A DNA stretch of 64,000 nt from Aspidapion aeneum. Taxonomy: Eukaryota; Arthropoda; Insecta; Coleoptera; Brentidae. The notes below the pieces were generated by a model, which was given only the letters and a program-made list of their open reading frames with translations, did no database searches and was not told the DNA's origin. The stretch spans positions 10,681,764 through 10,745,763 of the forward strand of contig OY755047.1 of the NCBI GenBank assembly GCA_963576565.1, read 5' to 3'. Shown here piece by piece: positions 42,083 to 52,460 of this stretch. Position 1 is the first letter of the stretch, and every line of letters begins with the position of its first letter. A program made the position numbers and the translations under genes.

Positions 42083-44043
42083 CAGGATGTCCCAGAACTA
42101 ATGCTACATAGTTAAACTGTAGATTCCCTGGGTCAAAATATTACGATCTAGCCACACTTACCTTAGTCCAAAAGTTCGTACTAACCGAGATACAGGGTGT
42201 TAAACTTTATTTTTTCAATTCGATTTTCTTTAATAACTTTTTTACTAATTAATATTTTTGCAAAAAATAACGAGCGTGTAAATTTTTTTGAAACTGGCAA
42301 GACGATTCCGTTGAAAATTTTGATGTACAATGTACAGGGTGTTCCTTGGACTACTACCATTGCATTAAAATCACTGTATTTGTTTTGTGCCTCGGTGTAT
42401 ACCAGTTTTTATGTAAAATAATGGTTTTTCCATCCTTTTTATGTAAAAAAGTTATACTGTTTTAAAGTACCTCAGAGCAACGGGTTTTGAGATTTTTGCA
42501 TTTAAAGTTTTTATTGCATGTGAGTGAAATGCCTTATTTATGTATGATACTTTCTTCAATTCTTTCTACTAATTAATATTTTTGCAAAAACTAACCAGCA
42601 AGTAGGTTTTTCTGAAATTTGCAAGACGATTCCGTTGAAAAAGTTGATGTACAATGTACAGGATGCTCTTTGGACCACTACCATTGCATTAAAATCATCA
42701 GTGTATTTTTTTGTGCCTCGGTGTATACTTAAGCCGGTTTTTAAACAGAATATGATTTTAATTATGAAGTAATTTTACAAACAGTTCTGTAGTTTTACGA
42801 AAGTTTGACAGAATAGACGCAGACAGCAACTTAATTGGATTTTATTGTTTTTTATTTTCAAATCCTACTATAATAAACAATTTTAAGTTTGATTTACTAT
42901 TTGCCAATTTTAAAATTTTAACTTTGTTGCTGAGAGAAATTTTATATTTTTTAAAATAAATAATAAAATGTCAATTTTATTAATAATTATAATTTTCTTT
43001 CAAAACAATAAAAAAATAGTTGCATTAATAAAGTATACGTACTTACCATTTTTAAAAACACTAATACGAAGAAGTTTTTGTTCCTCATTAAAAACATCGC
43101 CCTACACAGTTGCCATAACGGACAATAATTTACAATTGTTTTAACACGCTTATGATAATTCAAGAACCATCCTGTATATTTTTTAACTTAATATTTCCTA
43201 AGAAAACATCCAATCTTAAAATGCTATAAAAAATTATTGATTATAGCTAATATGTATGAAGTACCTAGGTAAGAATTTAATCAGAAATCTTTTACGCATA
43301 CAATAAAAACTTATAATTTAAATATCTTAAAAACCGTTGCTCTAAGCGACTCTAAACACTATAACTTTTTCACTTAAAAAAAATAAAAAATTAATGTTTT
43401 TTATAGAATCTTTTATACACCGAGGAACAAAAAAGTTAGACCTATTTTAATGTAACGGTACCGAGCCAGAGAACACCCTGTATAATATTTTAATTTTTTT
43501 TAACCAAAATTAAATTGTCCATGCCCAAAAATCACCAATCTCAATTTTTTGTGCAAAATTATTAATTAGTAGAAAGAATTGAAGAAAGTATCACAAATAA
43601 ATTAGGCAGATCACTCACATGCAATAAAAAAATTTTATGCAAAAAACTCAAAAACCGTTGCTCTGAGCGACTTTAAAACAGTATAACTTTTTTATATAAA
43701 AAGGATGGGAAAACCATTATTTTACTGGTATACACTGAGACACAAAAAAAATATACTAATTTTTATGCAATGGTAGTGGTCCAAGGAACACCCTGTACAC
43801 TGTACATTAAATTTTTCAACGGAATCGTCTTGCCAATTTTAAAAAAACTTGCTCGTTAGTATTTTCAAAAATATTAATTAGTAAAAAAGTTATTAAAGAA
43901 AATCGAATTGAAAAAATAAAGGTTCACACCCTGTATCTCGCTTAATTTGAACTTTTGGACTGAGGTAAGTATGGCTAAATCGTAATATTTTGACCCAAGG
44001 AATCTACAGTTTTCCCATGTACCATTAGTTCTGGGACACCCTG
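42083..44043. mobile_element. long palindromic element 3 (1.96 kb, TA target)
   Basis: The left end CAGGATGTCCCAGAACTAAT and the right end ATTAGTTCTGGGACACCCTG are reverse complements apart from one position, and TA lies immediately outside both (42081-42082, 44044-44045). The arms continue through matching blocks: AATATTACGATCTAGCCACA, TTTCAATTCGATTTTCTTTA, GGCAAGACGATTCCGTTGAA and ACAGGGTGTTCCTTGGACTA. Within the left arm, a block of about 170 bp starting ACTAATTAATATTTTTGCAA is directly repeated at a 327-bp offset (42241 and 42568), and the right arm shows related blocks. No transposase is present. It would fold into a very long hairpin if transcribed. Confidence 0.85.
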
Positions 44044-44068
44044 TATATTTGACGCAAGGGTGCACCCA

Positions 44069-44175
44069 GGGAGGGGGACCCTTGCATATTTTATAAACAA
44101 AAGCAAATAATATGATAAAATACGACATAATGGGGTCTCGGACACCCCCCCCCCCCCAAGGCAAATTCCTGGGTG
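44069..44175. repeat. short GC-rich insertion resembling the 1.6-kb MITE interior
   Basis: GGTGCACCCAGGGA near 44070 and TTCCTGGGTGCA near 44166 form a short inverted repeat around ATAAAATAC...GGGTCTCGG and a C14 run. The AAAATAC...GGTCTCGG plus C-run order matches the interior of the 1626-1746 MITE. The exact ends are unclear. Minus-strand frames over it are not credible genes. Confidence 0.4.
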
Positions 44176-44473
44176 CAATACTGTATGACGGACAGCGTAA
44201 CAACGATAGTATTTGATATATTTTCGTTTGTTTGAAACTTTAATATTTTAACCAATATTTAACTAACTTTAACAGTATAAAGTAAGCTGGTACAGCTTCG
44301 TAATTTATCGAAATACAGTCGAACTTCGATAACTCGAACAACCATGTGTCACATAAAAATTTCGATTTTTCGAGACTTCGATTTATCAAATAATAAACCA
44401 ACAATTTTGCGGCGTTTTCGTATTTTCTGTGAATTAAAATTTACGTGTTTTTTTAAGGAAAAATTGGTATACT

Positions 44474-45568
44474 CAGTGGCGGCGCGTGGTAAAAAGCTTT
44501 CGAAGTGCACACCAAAAAAAATAAAAAATTGCGGCGCAGGCGGATATTTAGTTAGATATTAGTTACCTACCTATTATTATTGAAATTATAAATAAATAAT
44601 AAATGTATCATACCTAGTTTACATATTTCCTCTTCTAATGCCAAAGATGAAAATTTAAATGTGTTTAAATATTGCACGCTAATGCTATCAGAATTAGAAA
44701 CTTCCGCCATTGTCGTAAATACCAAATCGTCGAAATCAAAAGAACCGCCAGCGCTCGACCGATAATGCCAAATTAGTGGTGTGCAAATACTATCTACGCG
44801 ATACTTTAATATCTGATACATGGGCGGATTCGAAGTAATCGAATATCCTTCGACGCCAAATACTCGTTACTCGAATCCCGAATGGGACCGAAGCCAAAGT
44901 GTTACTTTCGTATCAATTGTATCGGCATCGGCCGTATGAGTAACGAGTTTGGAGTACTTGTAATCATTTGGACCGATATTTATATATTGGATTTACCGAT
45001 AATATAATATAAATAATAATAATATCTAATACTCGAATAGGAAGTATCAGTATCTACTCAATACTTAGAAAAGGAATCGTTGCACATCACTATGCCAAAT
45101 TGTCTAAGTGCATTAATTAAAAGTGCCCTTGAGCACCTCTAACATGCAACGCGAACCATGGGTGCGGGGGGCGTCACGGGGGTGCGGGCGGCATCGAGGC
45201 TAGTTTTTGCACAGATTTTGTCCTAGGCACTGCCGCAGGAAAGTTCAGATTGTATGTACTGTAAAATTCTATTGGGACATGTCGTCCTCTCTTTCTATAT
45301 TTCGTAATTCGAATGCGACACAACATCTACGTAGCAAATAAAAGTGAATAATTAGATTCGAACTAACTATATAGCGCATCCGCCGGCATGCACCGCAGGT
45401 GGTTTGAACACGAATACAAACACATACATGCCGGGTATTAATTTGTAGGTAATATTCCGGCCTTTAGTGAATTCCGTTTGGGGTAATTATTAATTAAATT
45501 TTAGTATTTTTTCAAGTAAAATATGGGAGTGCACGTGCACATGTGCACTTATGGAGAAACCGCCACTG
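44474..45568. mobile_element. hAT-type element, 1.1 kb, nested in the pogo/Tigger relic
   Basis: Begins CAGTGGCGGCGCG and ends AAACCGCCACTG. The outer 9 bp are a perfect inverted repeat of hAT type. Flanks are GGTATACT (44466-44473) and GGTATCCT (45569-45576), an 8-bp duplication with one mismatch. Subterminal GTGCAC motifs occur near both ends (GAAGTGCACACC, CACGTGCACATGTGCAC). No transposase is recognised. A smaller hAT MITE is inserted within it, so this element is the middle layer of a three-level nest. Confidence 0.82.
44774..45092. mobile_element. 319-bp hAT MITE, innermost layer, perfect 8-bp TSD
   Basis: Ends TAGTGGTGTGCAA and TTGCACATCACTA form a 13-bp inverted repeat with one mismatch. 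TGCCAAAT flanks it on both sides (44766-44773 and 45093-45100), a perfect 8-bp duplication. TAGxGGTGTGCAA ends are known from hAT families. It is non-coding. The 84-codon minus-strand frame at 44567-44821 crosses its boundary and is therefore not a gene. Confidence 0.9.
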
Positions 45569-46309
45569 GGTATCCTTGCAATAATTCTGATACAACCAAG
45601 TCTATATTAAAAACGTTCACCTGTAAATACATGAATGTACATATTTATTTTACCAAAAAAAAAAGTCGGCTTTTGTGACATAGTAACATACAAACAACCC
45701 CTAAATGTATAGCAAATCGAATACAAGTAAAGCCTGGATCAAACGACTCGTGTATTTGGCGAATAATTATAGTTTTTGCAAAGTCAGTCGAACAAAGATA
45801 AAAGCCGACCATCGGCATATCCTTTATAGAAAGTGACATGGGCGGCGGTAGATATACTCATGAAAATTATTCATTTAATTATGACGCAAGCTAAAGAAAT
45901 AAAAATAGATAATGAAACTTTCTATTCCTACACCTACAGGAACGACACTGATTTATTTTCTAACTCTGCATATTGCCCTCTAAAGGGATCCCGAAAAGCA
46001 CGCCCGAAAGCAATTTAAAACGCATTTCAAAAAAATCTGCCAATCAGGTGCCGTCCATCCACCTGGGCTCGGTCGGTCGGAAAACAAATACTTTGTGCTC
46101 GGACCGCAAAGAGCAGCGCCTCTTCTCTGTCGGTAGGGTTGAAATTATACCAGGAAGATTTTATATGAATTTGGATAACCTTTGAAGGGCAGAATGAAGC
46201 AAAATTTCATGAAATCGATAGAACCCCGTATTAGGAGTTATTCGAGTGACTTTGCAAAAACTATACTTGCGTATAATTGCCATGTCGTGTGAGTGTGTTC
46301 CCAGATAGC

Positions 46310-46470
46310 AAGATAACGTTTTTTAAACGTCAAAAACAGGTCATTTTTAATGACCATTGACGTCTCTAACCTGACGTGTAAATGACCTTTAAATGACGTT
46401 CAAAAGACACACCCAAAATGACGTTATCTTTAAACGTTTTAAAGACGTCAGCAATATGACGTATTTGGGA
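46310..46470. repeat. cluster of TGACGT/ACGTCA motifs
   Basis: At least seven GACGT or ACGTC cores occur in about 160 bp (AAACGTCAAA, TTGACGTCTC, CTGACGTGTA, ATGACGTTCA, ATGACGTTAT, AGACGTCAGC, ATGACGTATT). AAGATAACGT at 46310 is the complement of ACGTTATCTT at 46421. TTCCCAGATA near 46298 and TATTTGGGA near 46463 could be eroded inverted ends of a small MITE. Regulatory activity is speculative. Confidence 0.5.
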
Positions 46471-47005
46471 CCAAATCAGAACATCAGACACACACACAGA
46501 CACAAACCTATTTATGACTTTTTTTAAACTCGTCTGAATATATCAAATATTCCCTGCAGTCGAGAACACTGAAGGTGACTCTTCTGTGACTTAGACCTGG
46601 AAGTACTGGAACAGACTCGCGGCTACAGACTAAAATGCACTCTGGCTCTTTCGATTTCGAGGTTATGTTTTAATTGTTTTGTTTTTGTTTAAATAGCCTG
46701 GAAGCATGGAATAAATAAATTTCTTCGATGGTGGAAGTGTTTGAAGTCCTTTTTCCACTTTAAACCATTCCAATGCAAACAAACAAGTTAGAACAATTCG
46801 TAATTAGGGGATTCCCCCAGAAAATTCGGCTTATCAAAGTTGGCGCCACAATGTTCGAGTTATCAAGATATTCGACTAATCGAAGTTTGAGTTATCAAGA
46901 CCAAATTACATATATTTCTTACCCTTGACGCCATTGCCAACAGTTTGGTTCGACTTATCAAAGATTTCGAGTTATCGAAGTTCGAGTTATATAAGTTCGA
47001 CTGTA

Positions 47006-48064
47006 TTTTTATTTTCACAAAAACTTCTATTAAAAAATGTTTACTGTTAAGGTAATTAAAATATTTTTGCACAGAAAAAATGTTGTTCTTTGTGCAATCT
47101 ACATTATTATACAAATAACTTTATTACAGTAAGAAAATCATTTTCCCAAACCAAAACCGTTGAAATCTTCCACAAAACTGAATAAAAAAAAGTTGTGTCA
47201 TAAATTTGGCTTGGCCGGAAAATGCTAAAATGTAAAGAAATTGTCCCATCTGTAACACTCTTTGTCTCGTTCGGTAACGCTATTTTTCGATGTTACAGAA
47301 ATTGCCTTGTGTTACAGATCGGGACATTGAATTTTTACTTTGGAATTTAGTTGAAAAATAGTATTTCTAATCTGCCTTGATATTTTTCACCATTATCTTT
47401 TTTTTTAACTTTGTTTTGTGCGATAAATTGAGTGTTTTAAAATTTTTGTCCCTTCCGTAACATTGACGTCCCTTCCGTAACAACTAAAATACCTGATATT
47501 TTTGTCAAATTTGCAAGTCCAGTGTCAATTTAAACATTGCAGTTTGCCAAATGTTATACTATAAGGGAGTCTGACTTGACAGATAAAACTAATAGGTAAA
47601 TATCACTTACCCTCACTTTTTCAGTTTCTTTGAGGTTTGGTTTAAGTCAAATAATAGTTCTTACCTAAAACAAACAAAAAAAGACCGATAAACATTTGAA
47701 TTTTGACCGTCAGTGTCAGAAAAAAAACATACTTTTTTAAATTTAAAAGGTTATTTTTTACTTGTTATTTTCAAAAAGACGTTGATGCCACGTTACAATA
47801 ATGTTGTTTTGAAAACAACGTTATAAAAACTACCTAATTATGCTATAAAAGCACGTGGTTTATGTGTTTTAATGATTTTTTTCCTTTTGTTACATTTTAA
47901 AAAATGCAATTTTTTTTCTACTTAATTTTAGGCAAAAATGGCAAGTACCATTCAAAAGAGTTGTAAAAATTATGTGAGTTCTGAAGATTTCACAACAATT
48001 GGACAAAGAAATGTCTACATATAAACTTGGTCAATGTTGTAGGTATCAATCCTGAAAGAAATAT
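47006..48064. other. no gene seen; repeated CCGTAACA phrases
   Basis: CGTCCCTTCCGTAACA occurs twice near 47450-47482, and related TGTAACA and GTTACAG phrases lie near 47250-47320 in opposite orientation. A 17-bp near-palindrome GTTGTTTTGAAAACAAC is at about 47802. No coding region is supported. Confidence 0.4.
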
Positions 48065-48338
48065 TGGACACTTATTGGAATAAAACCTGACCTTATTTTA
48101 AAATCGACCGTATTGTGACAGATTTACATATAAAAAGCAGCATTCTTTCAAAATTCGGCCTTTGAGTATTTAAGAACCGGATTTATTAGTGTGTATTTAT
48201 CAAATAAAAGTTAGTGACTTTATTACTAAATTTGACTTTCGTATGTCAATTTTGAGAGGTCGGCTGCCAGTTTTCTTTGAAAATCTGTCAGAATAAAGTC
48301 GACTCTAAAATAAAGTCAGGTTTTATTCCAATAAGTCC
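48065..48338. mobile_element. ~270-bp MITE with ~38-bp inverted ends
   Basis: CTTATTGGAATAAAACCTGA at 48071, continuing CCTTATTTTAAAATCGAC, is mirrored by GTCGACTCTAAAATAAAGTC and AGGTTTTATTCCAATAAG ending at 48335. The outermost GGAC/GTCC also pairs if a single inserted A is allowed at the left end. The interior is AT-rich and non-coding. The target duplication is unclear. Confidence 0.75.
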
Positions 48339-48418
48339 CTATTAATAGTTATCTTCAGGAGTTTTAAAATTTCATATTTACACTATTCTTTGTGCATTTG
48401 TTGTACGTATTACTTTTG

Positions 48419-48513
48419 AATCCTGTGATCATTTGACTATGCATGATCCGCTAAACTGAATTTTTCAATATCCCCTGATTGGGTACTTTTTAGATGTTCA
48501 TTTACTCTAACCT
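48419..48513 (+). repeat. dispersed repeat, copy 2 (partner at 15271)
   Basis: Same-strand match to 15271-15363 with a few substitutions and small indels (GAATCCTGTGATCATTTGAC to TTTACTCTAACC). The flanks of the two copies differ, so the match defines about 93-95 bp of a dispersed family. Confidence 0.8.
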
Positions 48514-49294
48514 GATTACATATGATTTACCACACGGGATTTGGTAAATATATTCCTTATTATTTGAGGGATTTTCAGTTTTTTTTTTAGTTACAAAACT
48601 CCTTATCGTATTTCCCGATGAAAATACTGTTTTTATATTATAGTGTTTTGCTATTCAAATACCAAAATAAACAAATTAATGAAAACGTATTTGGCATGCC
48701 TGATAGTGTAGTGGCGATAGGTTAATATGGGTGCCAAATTTAAACTAATTATCTTAAAAACTATAAAGAAAACACCCTGTATTTCGAGAACTAATCGTTT
48801 ACAATGTTTATATGAACATTTTGTCTTGAAATCACTCAAGGAATTAAATATTAAAATTATATTATTGAATTTGAATTGAATTGAAACATCCTATATAGTG
48901 TAACAGGGCCTTTTGATGACAGTGGTACTGCCATCTCAAGTGGCCAAGGCTTAAATATTGTTAGCTACCAATTTAGACTACAACTTATATAAATTATAAA
49001 AACATTAAGTGTTACTACTTGTTTGTTCTCGAAAGGGAATTTGATGGTTCTTGGAGGAAGTTTTATGCTATAAACGTTTTTCTCAAATGTATACACAATC
49101 TAGGAAAATCAGACATACCTTTTCAATTTTCCTTCCGAAACGTCACATTATCATTTCTTATATTTATTAATTGAATATCAAATTTTACTACTATTAATCT
49201 TTTGTATTCAAATATTCACACTCTTTAAACTTTTAGGTTTTAGAAACTTTTTGTATATTTGATGTAAATCTTTTTATTTATCAACATTTTAAAC

Positions 49295-49326
49295 GTTGAT
49301 TGAATAGGTGAAACTATTCAATCAAC
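49295..49326. other. perfect 13-bp stem hairpin
   Basis: GTTGATTGAATAG, loop GTGAAA, CTATTCAATCAAC. The stem is perfect, and pairing beyond it is weak. It could be a short structural element, the remnant of a palindromic transposon centre, or chance. It is too short for a typical animal microRNA precursor. Confidence 0.6.
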
Positions 49327-49599
49327 TGTTTAATTTACTTAATATTACCGTTTAGGTTTGGGATTGCAACGAATGGTTTGTATTTTAATGTTAAAAAACC
49401 ATAAAACAGTTAAAAACATTATTTCAAAACACCGGAAACAGTAATAATTAAAAGCTTTAAAATTAATAAACTCCAAAAGAAAAAACTAAAATAATTATGA
49501 ATATTAAAGTTAACCGTTTTTATACAAAGATAAAATAATTGATAAATTTCCCCAGTTGAAAAGAAAAACCCCCTTAAGAAGTGTGAACGAAAGCAAAGC

Positions 49600-49790
49600 C
49601 AACTAAAGAATGTTTTCCCTCACGACTTTCGAAAGTTTCCTGTCTCAGTTAAAGCGACCCTGCGCTTGAAGGGACAAATATCTTGGCGTTGATTGGCTAG
49701 AATTCTACTCCCTTTCGCCTTGGCGAGAAAGAGATAGACTGCGCTTTACACGCTCCACTAAGAGACAAAATACCAACTCAAGCCAGACTT
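49600..49790. other. GC-richer block of unknown nature
   Basis: The base composition rises against the AT-rich surroundings (GAAAGTTTCCTGTCTCAG, GCGACCCTGCGCTTGAAGGG, CCTTTCGCCTTGGCGAGAAA). It includes GTTGATTGGCTAGAATTC, which contains a CCAAT-box complement. It could be part of a promoter or 5' untranslated region, an old repeat, or a conserved non-coding element. No open frame or domain supports a gene. Confidence 0.35.
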
Positions 49791-50837
49791 AAAGAAACCG
49801 TTAGAAAGTAAAATTACACAGTGTGTTTTTTAAAAATTGAAAATAACTTAGCAAATTTGTTTCCAGTTACAGAATATAAATTATTTTGATGTTAGTGGCT
49901 CAAAGGACATATTAGCCAAATACAACTTTTATTAAAATACAGCGGACCTGAAAATATGCCTAAAAACAACTCGCCGGAGTTGCCATAAATTTTACTTATT
50001 CTTAACCTAGTCTTGCATATAATTAATGCTTGTTGATGTCAAAAACAATATTTAATTAAAAATCTTTAAAAACTTATAAATGGCAAAAATACAATTTATA
50101 TTCAAATCCCCTTTTGTTACAATAGACAATTTTAGAGAGATTTTGCCCAATACTGTATGAGAAGCCTTAAATTTCCACATGCATATTCATTATTTTAAAA
50201 TAATAATAACGAACACAGACAGACAGACATATGTAGGTACCTATTGTTAAAATATGTTGCGGTTTTTGCCAAAAATTGAAATAAATAAAATTTGCTGAAA
50301 ATAAATAACACAAACGAAACAAATAAATTAACGTTCATTGCAAACAGTTATTAGATTTCTTTTGTTTGATGTTGTAACGAAATTTAGGAAATACGAGTTG
50401 ATTTGAACAAATGACTACAACTATAATAATGTTAAAAAATTTAATTAATTTAACGTAAATATAGTGAACAATTGCATATATTGATGAATTCTCAGTAGGT
50501 ATTTATTTTTGTTAGATGCGAAAAATGCTATTGAACAATAATATTTTACTGATATTTCATGGACATCTATAATGAAGTTTTAAAAATCTTCAATCTTTTC
50601 TTTGCACAGTTCAACTTGAGCAAATTAGATAAAGAACCTGTGGTGTCCAGATCGCACCCCAAAAGTACAGACCTTACACAAAAAATAAAAATTTTCAGAA
50701 AACGTAAATAACTAAGGTTTTTTTGTAGATTTGTTGTTATTTTTTTAAACTTAAATCTAGTTTCAAAGATGTTTGAACATATCTTTTTGGGATAATTGTT
50801 ACGAAATGTTTGTTCTAAAAAAATTTTAAACTGTTTT

Positions 50838-52174
50838 TTCTTCTTTCTAAATTATTATCTGAGAATGGTGGCCTTTTATATTCAAATTCTACGAATATAA
50901 CTCTAGGGGTGCCCCAAGGATCAGTATTAGGGCCTCTATTGTTTATTATTTATATTAACGATTTGCACCATGTTTTTGAGGGTCTTCCAGTTCTAATTGT
51001 TTCATATGCTGATGATACAAACCTTATAATTAAAGTTCAAAACCGCGATCAAATTGAAGCGGTTATCAACGATGTGTTTCAGATAGTCAAAGACTGGATG
51101 AGGAGAAATAAGTTAGTGATTAATAACGATAAAACTGCGTGTATGTTGTTTAAGTCAGTTAGGTCCAGTTTGGGGGCTGATGGGGTAATGCTGGATGGAG
51201 AGCACTTAAGCTTTGTAAGCGACGCTAAGTTATTGGGTTTTTATGTGGATAGCTGCTTAAGCTATAACTGTCAAATAGACAACCTATGTAAAAAACTAGC
51301 ATCCACCTGCTTTTGTCTTAGAACGATGTCAAATCAATGTAGCGAAAATATTCTTAAAACACTATATTATTCAAACTTCTACTCGCATTTAAAATACGGC
51401 ATAATGCACTGGGGAAAAGCAGCAAATATTAATCGAGTTTTCGTTTTGCAAAAATATGCTGTTCGCATTATTAACGGTTTAAAGAGGGGGGAAACTCGTC
51501 GCAGTGTTTTTAAAAAATTGAATTTGCTAACGGTTACTGGCTTATACATTTACGAATTAATTTGTTTTGTTAAAAATAATATTAGTATATTTAAAAAAAA
51601 CTCTTTAATTGGTCCATATGACACAAGGAACAAAAATACATTATGTAGTGATCAACACTCAACTACACTATATCAGAAAGGAGCCTATTTCAATTGTTGT
51701 TTATTTTTTAATATGCTTCCAGACCAAAATAAAAATGACAAGTAATCGTAACAGTTTTAAAGCTAAAACCAAAAAGCTTTTAATTGAAATAACTCCGTAC
51801 GATGTTAACGAATTTTTCAACTTTTTTTAAATAAAGCAGTTTAAATAAAAGTATTATTTTTTGAATTGTTTTTTAAACTTTTCAAAATTGCACCTGATCG
51901 AGTGGAGTGTTGATTCTGTAATCACGTTTGGGTAGTAGTCACAAATGTTTGTGAAATTATTTTGAACTTTTTAAACTCAAATTTCTATTTATTACTTCTA
52001 GCTAGTTGGATTTTTAGTTGATTTTACTGACTTTTATTTGTTACTAGTCGTTGGTTAGCCACTCTTTATATAGGTAGCCTAAGTTTTTTTATTTTTGTAA
52101 GAACCTGACTCAATTTCTATGTATATTATTGCATATGAAAATAAAGACTATTTCTATTCTATTCTATTCTATTC
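50838..52174 (+). pseudogene. CR1/Jockey-like LINE 3' half with (ATTCT)n tail
   Basis: Homology is in frame from about 50838. LSENGGLLYSNSTNITLG precedes GVPQGSVLGPLLFIIYIND (motif B), then VSYADDTNLIIKVQNRDQIE (motif C intact), MRRNKLVINNDKTACMLF, AKLLGFYVDSCLSYNCQIDN, YSHLKYGIMHWGKAANINRV and LQKYAVRIINGLKRGETRRS. The frame ends at 51743-51745 with ...QNKNDK, but a shifted frame continues NSFKAKTKKLLIEITPYDVN to 51830, so a frameshift truncates the C-terminus. A 3' untranslated region follows to an AATAAAGACTATT phrase and an (ATTCT)n tail at 52150-52174, typical of self-primed LINE ends. Motif A and the endonuclease are missing through 5' truncation. It differs in sequence from the 33.8-kb LINE. 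Confidence 0.85.
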
Positions 52175-52460
52175 TGTCTACATCGTAATAGACCTGAGGA
52201 ATAAATTATGTCACTACACTACTCTAGTAGTTTCTTTTGTATTTGTAGATGTCGCCCGTTATGTGAAAACAATCGGTATCGCAGGCATTACATATTTATT
52301 TTTCTTACCAATATCGCAAGATGAGATTCATGTAAATTTCTATAGCTTTACATATGTGTCACATTGACTATGCAGTGTTCTGAAGAGTCCCTTAAGGACG
52401 AAACAGTTAACTGTCAACACTTCATAGGTTTCAATTAGATCTTGAACCTCTGTGGGTGTA

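Larger units (their letters stand above)
44316..47003. mobile_element. pogo/Tigger-type element remnant (2.7 kb with nested insertions)
   Basis: The left end CAGTCGAACTTCGATAACTC is matched by the complement of the right end (TTATATAAGTTCGACTG) with two mismatches over 23 bp, and TA lies outside both (44314-44315, 47004-47005). CAGTxGAAC(T/C)TCGATAACTCGAA ends are characteristic of pogo/Tigger elements. Several subterminal CGAGTTATCAA-type repeats (46855-46990) add support. After removal of the nested hAT element about 1.6 kb remains, and no transposase motif is recognisable in it, so it is a non-autonomous or heavily eroded copy. Confidence 0.8.
48339..50837. other. 2.5 kb without a gene
   Basis: Holds the 95-bp dispersed repeat (48419-48513), a perfect 13-bp-stem hairpin (49295-49326) and a GC-richer block (about 49600-49790). 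The remainder is AT-rich with no recognised gene or element. A short ACAGACAGACAGAC tract lies near 50216. Confidence 0.5.

Noticed and set aside
43874..44203. Minus-strand frames of 67 and 109 codons
   Set aside because: They cross the palindrome end, a C14 run and a GC-rich inserted repeat. No domain.
44567..44821. 84-codon minus-strand frame
   Set aside because: It spans the boundary of the nested hAT MITE (44774), so it cannot be an ancestral coding unit.
49295..49326. microRNA precursor
   Set aside because: The stem is only 13 bp with little pairing beyond it, well short of a typical animal precursor.
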